From SIG603 sp964370775 (GTDB lineage Bacteria > Bacillota > Clostridia > Oscillospirales > Acutalibacteraceae), in NCBI GenBank assembly GCA_964370775.1, contig CAYJKT010000010.1, positions 21,491 through 85,490 on the forward strand: DNA of 64,000 nt. The letters run 5' to 3'. This document shows, piece by piece, positions 43,652 through 51,800 of the stretch. Made by a program: the position numbers and the translations under genes. The notes under the pieces are model-generated. The model was not told the DNA's origin. It ran no database searches and saw nothing but the letters and a program-made list of their open reading frames with translations. Every line of letters begins with the position of its first letter. Within the stretch, counting starts at the first letter, position 1.

Positions 43652-45853
43652 TTATGTCCTTTCTCTTGTGTTTGCAAAATAATTCTGCTTTTGATTTAAT
43701 TTTATGGTATCACCACTTATGTTTATTACTTTGCTGTAGCTAATGTCAGCTGATGATGTACCTAAAATTAGTTCAAAAGTTTGAGGAGAAAGTGTTAGAT
43801 TTCCCTCAGCATCATATTTTGAAAATTGGTCTAAGTAAAATCTAGTAATAAGTGATTTTTTTGACTTTGCTGTAACATCTGATTTAGAAAAAGCTATTAA
43901 CCTCTTGGTGTTCTCATTTTCATCCTTAACATAAAACTGAATTATTTCACTGCCATCTACTTTACCTATATTTTCTATATCATAACTAATATCAAAAAAT
44001 TCGTCATTGGTATCAACATTACTAGGGTACACAATATTATCAGTTTTGAATTCTGTGTAAGATAATCCATAGCCAAAAGGATAAATGCTTGTGTTATTAT
44101 AAGTTTCATTTTGATAACAAACAGGAACACATTCGTTTGTGTCAGGCAAGGTTACAGTAAGTTTTGCAGACGGATTAAAGTCACCCAAAATAATATCAGC
44201 TACCGCATTTCCACCTTCTTCACCAGGGTACCACGCATATAATACTGCACTGCACTGTTTAGCAAGCTCAGAGATTGCGAGAGGTCTACCTCCAAAAATA
44301 ACTAAAACAACTGGTTTTCCTGTGGCAATTAATGCCCTAACAAAGCTTTCTTGTTCGCCTGCTAAATTTACGTTGTCTCTATTACAGCACTCGCCACAAA
44401 GATAACGATTTTCGCCCATAGCAGCGATTATTACATCACTATTTTTAGCAAGTTCTACTGCGTGATTGAAATTAGTCTCAGCTGTTTTTTCAAGTGGATA
44501 TTTTTTGTTACCTTGTGCTCTTTCGTCACCACCGTCAGTTCCATGAACCTCAGAACCTAAGCTCCAGTCACAACCACGAGAATAATTGATTTTTATATTC
44601 TTGTTAACTCTGTTTTCAAGCCCCTCTTTTAATGTAATAAGTTTTGGATTTAACTTATCAGCTGGTAGCCTGTGGAAATACTCAGCAATGCCTCCCCATG
44701 TATAATCACCAAGTAGTGAATAGTATGAGTTAGCGTTTGGACCTACTAAAGCAATGTTTATATTATCGTCTTTATTTAAAGGTAATACACCATTATTTTC
44801 TAACATGACAATAGATTTCCTTGCACAGTTAAGAGCACGTTCTCTGTTTTCAGGATTGTCTAGTACTACTGGTTCATTGATATACTCATTCAACATTATA
44901 TTCTCTTTTAGAACTAAAACTCTTTCCACTGCTTTATCAATAACACTTATATCAACTTTATTTTCACGTACACTGTCAACCAAAGTCTTAAAGCAAATTC
45001 CATTAGGATAATCAACATCAATACCTGCTAACAAAGACTGAATAGCAGCGTCAGCATGAGTTTCAGTATAGTGAAAATGGTCGCACACATTTTTTACTGC
45101 GCCGTAATCGGACACAACTGCTCCTGTAAAGCCTAAATCATTTCTAAGAATATCTGATAGAAGCTTAGAACTAGCAGAACAAGGTACTTCATGAAAAGCA
45201 TGATAGCCTGGCATAACAGATTTTACTTCACCTTTTTTTATTGCAACCTCAAAAGGGAACAGGGTTTCGTTTCTGAAAAAAGCCATTTCTTGATTGTCAA
45301 CACCATAGCCAGCAAAGTGTTTTGCAGTAGCAGATACACCCTCGCTCTGCAAGCCTTTTATAAACGCAAGACCATACTCAGCAACAAGTCGAGATTCCTC
45401 GCCAAAGCCTTCTTCGCCACGACCCCACCTAGCATCAGTGATAACATCAAGCAGGTAACCACCGAGTTTTTTCATTTGAATGGCAGATGCTTTTGCGTTT
45501 TCATAAACCAAGCTAGGCTCCCAAGTGCAACTCATTCCAATCATTTGTGGAGTGATAGTTGCTCCACGAGCTGCAACTCCAGTGATAGCTTCTTCGTGGA
45601 ATAAAACCGGTATTCCACAAATTGAATTTATGTGCTTTTGTAACTTTGATGTGAGTAAGGCAAGCTCAGTAGGTAAATATGTTGAACCACTTGCAAACTG
45701 GCATATATGACCTATACCGTGTGGTATAAGTTCTTCACATTTTGATACAGAAATCTCGCCATTCTCTAGTAAAGCGTTTAACCCAATTCCGCAAAGTTGA
45801 GCCACTTTTTGTTCTAGTGTCATTTTATCTAACAGCTTTTTTTTGTCAATCAT
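43652..45853 (-). CDS. Glycoside hydrolase family 3 beta-glucosidase-like
   Basis: 733 residues. The N-terminal (alpha/beta)8 domain starts LLDKMTLEQKVAQLCG and has the KHFAGYG motif and the catalytic Asp in GAVVSDYGAVKN (about residue 240). The second domain has GPNANSYYSLLGDYTWGG and VLFAW-like VLYAWYPGEEGGNAVADI, and a fibronectin III-like C-terminal domain (GSEIIQFYVKDEN). No signal peptide, so it acts on imported oligosaccharides, probably beta-glucosides or xylosides. AAGAAGGATATAT precedes the ATG. With the GH2 gene it shows use of plant or host glycans. Confidence 0.92.
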   Translation of the reverse strand: MIDKKKLLDKMTLEQKVAQLCGIGLNALLENGEISVSKCEELIPHGIGHICQFASGSTYLPTELALLTSKLQKHINSICGIPVLFHEEAITGVAARGATITPQMIGMSCTWEPSLVYENAKASAIQMKKLGGYLLDVITDARWGRGEEGFGEESRLVAEYGLAFIKGLQSEGVSATAKHFAGYGVDNQEMAFFRNETLFPFEVAIKKGEVKSVMPGYHAFHEVPCSASSKLLSDILRNDLGFTGAVVSDYGAVKNVCDHFHYTETHADAAIQSLLAGIDVDYPNGICFKTLVDSVRENKVDISVIDKAVERVLVLKENIMLNEYINEPVVLDNPENRERALNCARKSIVMLENNGVLPLNKDDNINIALVGPNANSYYSLLGDYTWGGIAEYFHRLPADKLNPKLITLKEGLENRVNKNIKINYSRGCDWSLGSEVHGTDGGDERAQGNKKYPLEKTAETNFNHAVELAKNSDVIIAAMGENRYLCGECCNRDNVNLAGEQESFVRALIATGKPVVLVIFGGRPLAISELAKQCSAVLYAWYPGEEGGNAVADIILGDFNPSAKLTVTLPDTNECVPVCYQNETYNNTSIYPFGYGLSYTEFKTDNIVYPSNVDTNDEFFDISYDIENIGKVDGSEIIQFYVKDENENTKRLIAFSKSDVTAKSKKSLITRFYLDQFSKYDAEGNLTLSPQTFELILGTSSADISYSKVINISGDTIKLNQKQNYFANTRERT

Positions 45854-45936
45854 ATATATCCTTCTTTCTAAATTTTTTTCTAAATTTTAAAAAATCATAC
45901 GTTTAATTATACAGCTAAAGGTGTGCGTATGTCAAC

Positions 45937-45970
45937 AAAAACGGAACGCCGTTTATCACGTGTTCCGTTA
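45937..45970 (-). terminator. Terminator after the anti-sigma gene
   Basis: AACGGAAC and GTTCCGTT arms at about 45940-45947 and 45961-45968 flank a short loop just beyond the minus-strand stop at 45973. The T run on the minus strand is modest. Confidence 0.5.
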
Positions 45971-45972
45971 AT

Positions 45973-46857
45973 TTATTTACCATTTTGTTTTCCTGTGCCT
46001 TGTCCAGAGTTTCCGTTTTGAGAACCACCGCCGTTTTGAGAGCCATTACCTGCTTGTGTACCGTCACTTTGTTGTGAGCTATTTCCACTTTGTGAACCGT
46101 AGTCACCTTGCTGTGAGCCATTACCACTTTGTATCCCGTCACCTTGCTGTGTACCATTATCATTTTGTTCTCCATTACCACTATGCAAGTAATCATCTAT
46201 CTCGCTTCCAATATAGCTATTTTCGTCTACATTCTCAATTAAACTTCGAATTTCATTCATAGATAAATAACTTATATCTTCTACAGTAATTTCTGGATGT
46301 ACAGCTATTAGCTCTAAATATGCTCTATATTTACCAAAAGATATATCATAAAGCTCCGCTTCTTCTCGTAAATCTTCATTTTCTGAATAACTCTCTACAC
46401 TTTCATGGTAGAAAGAACAGTTAGAGATATCTGATATTATAGCACTGCTATCGCTTTCAGAGCCAGCTACTACAGTTATCTCAGTATAATTATCTGTGTA
46501 TTCATTAAAATCGTTAGAATTTTCTAAGCTTTCGAGTGCTTCGATATAATCTTTATGAATAATATCAACTGAGCTTATAATTTGCTTTGCGTCATCGTTT
46601 ATAGCATTAACAGAAATTATACGATCGAATGTATTGATTTCTAACTCGATAGACGGATTAATGTCAATGCTGATATATGCTACAGGTGTGTAATATAGCA
46701 AACCTATAAGAATTAACAAGGCTGCTAGGGCTGGGGAAAGTATAAATATAGGCTTGTAGTTTTTTTTCTTTTTAGCGGTTATATTTAGATATGTTTTCTT
46801 TTTTAAAGAAGTGTCAGCATGAATATCGCTAAAAGCATTCTTAATTTTACCATTCAT
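45973..46857 (-). CDS. RsgI-like anti-sigma factor with Gln/Gly/Asn-rich tail
   Basis: 294 residues. The cytosolic N-terminal 40 residues are basic (KNAFSDIHADTSLKKKTY) and would bind the sigma factor. One membrane helix (FILSPALAALLILIGLLYY, about residues 41-59) is followed by VAYISIDINPSIELEINTFDR, the hallmark of RsgI N-terminal-like anti-sigma factors, and an alpha/beta domain ending in TVEDISYLSMNEIRSLI. The last about 70 residues are a low-complexity tail of SGNGSQQGD-like repeats in place of a carbohydrate-binding module. The ATG at 46857 has GGAGGTGATGAGC and overlaps the sigma gene by 11 nt. Confidence 0.82.
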   Translation of the reverse strand: MNGKIKNAFSDIHADTSLKKKTYLNITAKKKKNYKPIFILSPALAALLILIGLLYYTPVAYISIDINPSIELEINTFDRIISVNAINDDAKQIISSVDIIHKDYIEALESLENSNDFNEYTDNYTEITVVAGSESDSSAIISDISNCSFYHESVESYSENEDLREEAELYDISFGKYRAYLELIAVHPEITVEDISYLSMNEIRSLIENVDENSYIGSEIDDYLHSGNGEQNDNGTQQGDGIQSGNGSQQGDYGSQSGNSSQQSDGTQAGNGSQNGGGSQNGNSGQGTGKQNGK

Positions 46858-47335
46858 GCTCATCACCTCCAATAGTCGTTTTTAGCATCTCTCTCCCGCG
46901 TGAAAGTAGAGTGTATATGGTATTTACATTCTTATTTAGCATTTTGGATATTTCTACAGATGTATATCCCTCAAAATAATGAAGATAAATTACAATCTTG
47001 TTTTTGTCTGGTAGCTTTAAAACCGCTTCTCTAACAGATAAATTTATATCAAGATTTTGAGATACACTTAATTCATTAATCTCTGTAATTGGTAATGTGT
47101 TTTTTCTGAAAAAGCTTTTTAACAAGTCTTTACATTCGTTAATTGCTATCCTTATCAAAAAGGCTTTTAAATGCTCTTCGTTTTCAAAATGAGTAGAACT
47201 ATTATAATATTTCAAAAATACATTTTGAAATATATCTTCTGTATCTGATTGATTTTTTAGATAGAGAATACATATTCTTTTTATCGTATCCCCGTATAAG
47301 TCAATAGCAGATATTAAGTCCTGCTCAGTTCTCAT
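46847..47335 (-). CDS. ECF-type RNA polymerase sigma factor
   Basis: 162 residues with sigma region 2 (RICILYLKNQSDTEDIFQNVFLKYY; DxEDIFQNVF is the core) and region 4 (LPDKNKIVIYLHYFEGYTSVEISKML, NVNTIYTLLSRGREML). No region 1 or 3, so ECF class. It is encoded with its anti-sigma factor (11-nt overlap) and after a secreted repeat protein in one minus-strand operon whose promoter looks ECF-dependent, so positive autoregulation is likely. Confidence 0.9.
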   Translation of the reverse strand: MRTEQDLISAIDLYGDTIKRICILYLKNQSDTEDIFQNVFLKYYNSSTHFENEEHLKAFLIRIAINECKDLLKSFFRKNTLPITEINELSVSQNLDINLSVREAVLKLPDKNKIVIYLHYFEGYTSVEISKMLNKNVNTIYTLLSRGREMLKTTIGGDEHEW

Positions 47336-47370
47336 GTTACTACACCCTACTTTTTATACATATTGAAGCT

Positions 47371-47760
47371 TTATCTTCTACCTTTTCCTCCACCAGAGCT
47401 TTTAGATCCAGAGTTTCTGCCTTTGCCAGAAGAGCTACTACCAGTGCCAGTTCCAGTACCGATATTATCACAAGTTCCGTCGCCGTCTTGGTCGATAAAG
47501 CTGTCAGAGTTACCAGCACCTGTGCCAGTACCGATGTTATCACAAGTTCCGTCGCCGTCTTGGTCGATAAAGCTGTCAGAGTTACCGCCACCTGTGCCAG
47601 TGCCGATATTATCACAGATGCCGTTATCATCTTGGTCTATATAATTCGCAGAGTTTCCGCCTCCGTAGCCTCCGTGGTTTACTGGTCTTGCAAAAGTTGA
47701 AATTGCACCAAGAGATAAAATAAGTGCTGCTGTGATTGATAAGCTAATAATTTTTTTCAT
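47371..47760 (-). CDS. Secreted Asp-rich repeat protein (calcium-binding-like)
   Basis: 129 residues. A signal peptide (KKIISLSITAALILSLGAISTFA) precedes a mature protein of three near-identical 24-residue units of the form DQDGDGTCDNIGTGTGAGNS, then a Ser/Gly/Lys/Arg tail (SSGKGRNSGSKSSGGGKGRR). DxDGDGxCDN resembles EF-hand, dockerin or thrombospondin type-3 calcium loops with one Cys each. The basic tail could bind wall polymers or nucleic acids. It is the first gene of the ECF operon, 35 nt before the sigma gene, so it may be the main target or the signal carrier. GGAGGAATATTT precedes the ATG. Confidence 0.75.
   Translation of the reverse strand: MKKIISLSITAALILSLGAISTFARPVNHGGYGGGNSANYIDQDDNGICDNIGTGTGGGNSDSFIDQDGDGTCDNIGTGTGAGNSDSFIDQDGDGTCDNIGTGTGTGSSSSGKGRNSGSKSSGGGKGRR
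47440..47660. repeat. Three 72-bp coding tandem repeats
   Basis: Units of about 72 bp encoding the DQDGDGTCDN motif are nearly identical at the DNA level (for example the stretches at about 47477-47510 and 47549-47582), pointing to recent duplication or gene conversion inside the secreted repeat gene. They create long antisense open frames that are not genes. Confidence 0.75.
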
Positions 47761-47807
47761 AAATATTCCTCCAAATTTTATATGTGAAAAGCTCTTTTCA
47801 TATATAA

Positions 47808-47834
47808 TACGAATGAACACTTATAATCCTTTCA
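47808..47834 (-). promoter_or_regulatory. ECF-type promoter of the repeat protein-sigma-anti-sigma operon
   Basis: On the minus strand TGAAAGG (47834-47828), 16-nt spacer, CGTA (47811-47808), about 50 nt before the first start codon. This matches ECF promoters such as B. subtilis SigW (TGAAAC, 16-17 nt, CGTA). Confidence 0.65.
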
Positions 47835-47917
47835 AAAAAATAAAAATTTTTTCAAAACTTATTATATCATGCAAATATTTATAAAGTAAAAACTTTTGTA
47901 AAAAAATTTAAAACATA

Positions 47918-47977
47918 TTGACAAATTGGTCTACCAGTAGTAAACTGTAAATAGAAAGTTTATTCGCGATAGACCAA
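47918..47977 (+). promoter_or_regulatory. blaI promoter inside a 52-bp two-tier dyad operator
   Basis: TTGACA (47918-47923), 17-nt spacer, TAAACT (47941-47946). TTGGTCTA (47926-47933) mirrors TAGACCAA (47970-47977), and TAAACT mirrors AGTTTA (47957-47962); both dyads share one centre (47951.5). The inner left arm is the -10 itself. A CTAC-CA-GTAG palindrome (47931-47940) in the spacer resembles BlaI/MecI half-sites. Autorepression by the next gene's product is likely. Confidence 0.65.
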
Positions 47978-47988
47978 GGAGGCACATT

Positions 47989-48351
47989 ATGACAAATTAT
48001 ATTATGGGTGAAGTCGAAATGAAGTTTGCAAACCTAATTTGGCAGAACGAACCAATTGCATCAGGCGAACTGGTAAAACTTGCTGACACAGAGCTATCGT
48101 GGAAGAAATCCACAACATACACCATTATACGAAAACTGTGTGATAAAGGTTTTTTTGTAAATCTAAATGGAACTGTTAGTTCTCTTATATCAAAAGATGA
48201 TTACATTCTTAACAAAAGTGAACGGTTTGTAGAGGAAACATTTTCAGGCTCTTTACCAAATTTTATTACTGCATTTTCTAAAAGACAGAGAATATCTAAA
48301 AAGGATATTGAAGAAATTCAAAGAATTATTGACCAGTACAAGGAGGGATAA
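47989..48351 (+). CDS. BlaI/MecI/CopY family repressor
   Basis: 120 residues with the winged helix EVEMKFANLIWQNEPIASGELVKLAD...KSTTYTIIRKLCDKGFF typical of BlaI/MecI. The C-terminal half is a dimerisation helix pair; the usual cleavage region is present but its site cannot be read. It is 2 nt upstream of a BlaR1-like protease gene. In known systems the protease activates cleavage of the repressor after sensing a signal. AAGGAGGCACATT precedes the ATG. Confidence 0.9.
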   Translation: MTNYIMGEVEMKFANLIWQNEPIASGELVKLADTELSWKKSTTYTIIRKLCDKGFFVNLNGTVSSLISKDDYILNKSERFVEETFSGSLPNFITAFSKRQRISKKDIEEIQRIIDQYKEG

Positions 48352-48353
48352 AA

Positions 48354-50159
48354 ATGTTAGAAAGTATTTTTATATCTGTACTTAATATGAGCTTAATAGC
48401 TTGTATGGTAGTTGTAGCCGTGTTAATCGCAAGAATACCACTTAAAAAAACTCCCAAGATTTTCTCATACATCTTGTGGGGAGTAGTTTTATTTAAGCTA
48501 ATTTGTCCGTTTTCCTTTGAAAGTGCAATTGGAGTTTTGCCGAATAATCAACAAAATATAATTAGCGAACGTGTTTTTGAATATACTCCGTCCGAAAACA
48601 CAAAACCTATTATAGAGACAGACAAAGTTATTAGTGATATCATTATAACAGATACCGTACAAAATACTAGTGCTGAGTTTAACTTTATGCTGTTAGTTAG
48701 TATAATATGGGTGATAGGCTTAACCATTATTGTATTTATTGGTGTAGTACAATACATGAAGCTTAAAAACCAGCTGAAGACCTCTATACATATAAAAGAA
48801 AATATATATTCAGCTAAAATTAATTCACCTTTTGTGTTTGGGATTATTAGACCTAAAATTTATATTCCAGCCGATTTAGACAGTAAAGAAATAAACTATA
48901 TAGTATACCACGAGAAACACCATATAAAAAGATTAGACCATATTACAAGGCTAGTGTCTTACTTTGTTTTAGCAATACATTGGTTTAACCCATTAGTTTG
49001 GCTTGCTTATAGTTTATCTGCTAAAGATATGGAAATGTCTTGTGATGAAGCAGTTATAAGAAAGTTCGATTATGTGATTAAAAGAGAGTATTCAAGTTCA
49101 TTACTCCGTTTTGCGGCTGGTAAAGGAGCTGTTAGTATGGCTTCTTTAGCTTTTGGAGACGGAGATACAAAGAGAAGGGTTGAGAATATTATGATAAAAA
49201 ATAAACCGTTACTTGCAGTATCTATAATAGCTGTGATAGCTATTATTATTTTAACAATCGCATTAACTACAAATGCTTACGGTGGAAGCAATTCTGATTT
49301 ACACCCTAACAATATCGCAGATGAAGCAGAATTGCATAGCGCATATTTAAGAGATGTAAGCACTGGTGAAAGTACAGAGTTAAAAAGTTTTGATGAATTT
49401 TTGAGAGAAAATGAGTGGGAAAAACTTGATAATACGTACACTATTGACAGAGAAGTAGATTACACAGTTACAAGTGCTAATTACACCTTAAGTTTTTATG
49501 CGACTGAGCCTGATACTGTAAGAGTAGCAGACGATTTTTATAATGTAGAGTTTTATAGCAGTGATGACATATATAACAAACTTTTGTCAGAGGATGAAGC
49601 TAAGAAGCTTGCCGAGAGTGCTACTGTTACCGATGAAGAAGATACTGTAGAACAAGAGACTTCTGAGGCTAGCGAAGTTGAAACAACTGAAACTTATGAA
49701 GAATTAAACAATTTTTTAAGCACAGCAGTAGGCACAGTACAAGATAGTGATGACCGAATTAAAGAGTTATTATCTGAAATACAACAGTTAATAGAAGCTT
49801 ATGATCTATTATTAGAAAATGAGACTGAAACAACTAATCAGGAAGAACTTAGAGCTGAAATAGATTTTCTTGTTAATCAAATAAGCACTATTTTATCAAA
49901 TGATAGCTATATACTCGCTGAATTGAGTGCTTTAATAGAAAGTCAATACAGTGAGCTAACTGATGACGAAAGATTATCATTGCATGTTGAACTAGCAACA
50001 ATTAACGAAGAATATACTAGATTATTTGAAACAGTTGAAAGTACTTTTGATATAGAAATTTTGACAGAAGAAGAAAAAGCATTTCAAGAAGCTGAAGAAG
50101 AAATGAGACAAATTTTAGAAGACTTAGTTGAACAAGAGAAAGAACAAAATTCAAATTAA
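48354..50159 (+). CDS. BlaR1-like M56 metallopeptidase with non-standard sensor
   Basis: 601 residues. N-terminal membrane helices (MSLIACMVVVAVLIA; SYILWGVVLFKLICPF; LLVSIIWVIGLTIIVFIGVV), a cytosolic zinc protease with YHEKHHIKRLDH (HExxH, about residue 186) and MSCDEAVIRKF, then a fourth helix (LLAVSIIAVIAIIILTIAL, about 285-305). The outward C-terminal part, where BlaR1 has a penicillin-binding domain, instead has a small domain (about 320-415) and a long acidic helical region (about 420-600; EELNNFLSTAVGTV to EEEMRQILEDLVEQEKEQ). No SxxK, SxN or KTG motifs are visible. The signal is unknown. Confidence 0.85.
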   Translation: MLESIFISVLNMSLIACMVVVAVLIARIPLKKTPKIFSYILWGVVLFKLICPFSFESAIGVLPNNQQNIISERVFEYTPSENTKPIIETDKVISDIIITDTVQNTSAEFNFMLLVSIIWVIGLTIIVFIGVVQYMKLKNQLKTSIHIKENIYSAKINSPFVFGIIRPKIYIPADLDSKEINYIVYHEKHHIKRLDHITRLVSYFVLAIHWFNPLVWLAYSLSAKDMEMSCDEAVIRKFDYVIKREYSSSLLRFAAGKGAVSMASLAFGDGDTKRRVENIMIKNKPLLAVSIIAVIAIIILTIALTTNAYGGSNSDLHPNNIADEAELHSAYLRDVSTGESTELKSFDEFLRENEWEKLDNTYTIDREVDYTVTSANYTLSFYATEPDTVRVADDFYNVEFYSSDDIYNKLLSEDEAKKLAESATVTDEEDTVEQETSEASEVETTETYEELNNFLSTAVGTVQDSDDRIKELLSEIQQLIEAYDLLLENETETTNQEELRAEIDFLVNQISTILSNDSYILAELSALIESQYSELTDDERLSLHVELATINEEYTRLFETVESTFDIEILTEEEKAFQEAEEEMRQILEDLVEQEKEQNSN

Positions 50160-50167
50160 AGAAAATT

Positions 50168-50249
50168 AAAAAATGTAGAGGACAGCGTCCTCGATGTCCC
50201 TAAAAAGGGAAACATCGGGTTGACAAGGACGCAAACCCCTACATTTTTT
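50168..50249. repeat. 82-nt multi-helix palindromic element
   Basis: Four nested helices: AAAAAATGTAG (50168-50178)/CTACATTTTTT (50239-50249); GCGTCCT (50185-50191)/AGGACGC (50226-50232); CGATGT (50192-50197)/ACATCG (50212-50217); CCCT/AGGG around an AAAA loop. It lies between convergent genes and ends in T runs on both strands, so it may serve as a bidirectional terminator; its size and GC-rich centre also resemble a miniature palindromic repeat. Confidence 0.75.
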
Positions 50250-50266
50250 GTATAAATATTACTGCA

Positions 50267-51625
50267 TTAATTTATGTGAGATAAAAGACACACTGTCTCA
50301 CAATGTGGGCTTCCAGGGAACAAATCATACGCTTGTCCTTTTTTCAGCTCATACCCCTGCTCTCTAAATATCACTAAGTCACGAGCCAAAGTAGACACAT
50401 CACAGCTTATGTATACTATACGTTCAGGCTTCATATCAGAAATAATTGGGATAAGCTCTTTGTCCAAGCCTTTTCTAGGTGGGTCAACTACTATTACATT
50501 TGGTTTAAGATTACGGCTTTCTAATAATTTTGCAATATCGGTAGAGTCACCACACAAAAACTCTGTGTTTTCTCTATTGTTAAGCTCAGCATTAATTTTA
50601 GCGTCATCGATAGCTTGTGGTACAATATCAGCTCCAATTAACTTGTTGCTGTCCTCACTAATGCTTAAACCAATTGTGCCAGTTCCACAGTATAAATCAA
50701 GTAATATGTCATCTTCTTTCAGGCTAGCATACTCCTTAGCTTTGTTATATAAATTCTCTGCTTGTGTTCTGTTTACTTGATAAAATGATAGGGGAGAGAT
50801 ACGAAAAGTTCTACCACATAAAACATCATTAATATATCCATCGCCATACAAGTTTATGCACTTTTCACCCAAAACAACATTAGTGTCTTTCTTGTTTACA
50901 TTAATAACCACAGTTTTTAGAGTGTCTATATCCTCTTTTAACATATCTATCAGTTTTTCGGTACCATTGATGTTACTCGTAGTTGCTACAAGACATACCA
51001 TAACTTCCTTAGTGCTTTCACCATATCTTAGATACAAATGCCTAAGCACTCCTTTGTGGGTGTTTTCATTATATATACTCACTTGACTTTCTTTATGCCA
51101 TTTTCTGAAAACATCCATGCATTTGTCAAAGACTTTGGGTTGCAAGAGGCAAGTTTTTGTATCAATTATTCTGTGAGAATGCTTTCCGTAAAATCCCATG
51201 ATAAGCTCTCCATTTTTGTCAAGCCCTAATGGAATTTGCGCCTTGTTTCTATATCTATTTCTATCAGGTGCTGAACATACACTTTCTAATGGAAAATCTC
51301 TGTAACCACCAATCCTAGATATTGTCTCTTTAACTTTGGTCTCTTTTATCTCAGCTTCAAAATCATATTTAATATGCCTGTATACACAACCACCACATTT
51401 ATCAGAGATAATGCAATCGCTATCTTGTCTGTGTTCAGAATGTTTAACTATAATGTCAACAATACCAAAAGCGTAGTTTTTCTTTAATTTTACGATTTTA
51501 CAGTTGATTATATCACCCACAGCAGTTTTAGGCACAAATATAGCCATTCCATCATATTTGCCTATTCCAGATCCCTCACTGCTCATGCTCTCTATAGTGA
51601 GTTCTATTATATCATTTTTATTCAT
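50267..51625 (-). CDS. 23S rRNA (uracil-C5)-methyltransferase, RlmD/RumA family
   Basis: 452 residues. N-terminal TRAM RNA-binding domain (ELTIESMSSEGSGIGKYDG), a four-cysteine iron-sulfur motif (CIISDKCGGCVYRH with a Cys further on), and a SAM methyltransferase core with DLYCGTGTIGLS (about 312), VVDPPRKGLDKE (about 378) and the catalytic Cys in YISCDVSTLARD (about 405). Firmicutes have one or two such enzymes (RlmCD); which uracils are modified is not readable. AAGGGAAAATTATTAAA precedes the ATG. Confidence 0.9.
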   Translation of the reverse strand: MNKNDIIELTIESMSSEGSGIGKYDGMAIFVPKTAVGDIINCKIVKLKKNYAFGIVDIIVKHSEHRQDSDCIISDKCGGCVYRHIKYDFEAEIKETKVKETISRIGGYRDFPLESVCSAPDRNRYRNKAQIPLGLDKNGELIMGFYGKHSHRIIDTKTCLLQPKVFDKCMDVFRKWHKESQVSIYNENTHKGVLRHLYLRYGESTKEVMVCLVATTSNINGTEKLIDMLKEDIDTLKTVVINVNKKDTNVVLGEKCINLYGDGYINDVLCGRTFRISPLSFYQVNRTQAENLYNKAKEYASLKEDDILLDLYCGTGTIGLSISEDSNKLIGADIVPQAIDDAKINAELNNRENTEFLCGDSTDIAKLLESRNLKPNVIVVDPPRKGLDKELIPIISDMKPERIVYISCDVSTLARDLVIFREQGYELKKGQAYDLFPGSPHCETVCLLSHIN

Positions 51626-51765
51626 TTTAATAATTTTCCCTTCGATTTATATTTGCATAAATGTTCAATTAAGTTATATTGTAAAATAGTTACGAGCTAA
51701 ATGCACAAACAGTTGGTATAATTTCCCATGTGAATATACATTTGCTACATTATTGCTCATTTAAC

Positions 51766-51794
51766 TTGACACTTCACGATAAGGCGAGTATAAT
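51766..51794 (+). promoter_or_regulatory. Perfect SigA promoter of a free-standing small RNA
   Basis: TTGACA (51766-51771), 17-nt spacer, TATAAT (51789-51794): full consensus with no protein gene downstream on this strand. Confidence 0.8.
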
Positions 51795-51800
51795 GTAAAT

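Noticed and set aside
45915..46200. Alternate-frame ORFs at the anti-sigma tail
   Set aside because: They mirror low-complexity coding repeats of the real gene and lack starts with ribosome sites.
47440..47660. Regular repeats that could suggest a CRISPR array
   Set aside because: Units are directly adjacent, without unique spacers, and lie in frame within a secreted protein gene.
47340..47700. Long antisense and alternate-frame ORFs over the repeat gene
   Set aside because: They come from 72-bp repeats whose length is a multiple of three, which keeps every frame open; none has a ribosome site.
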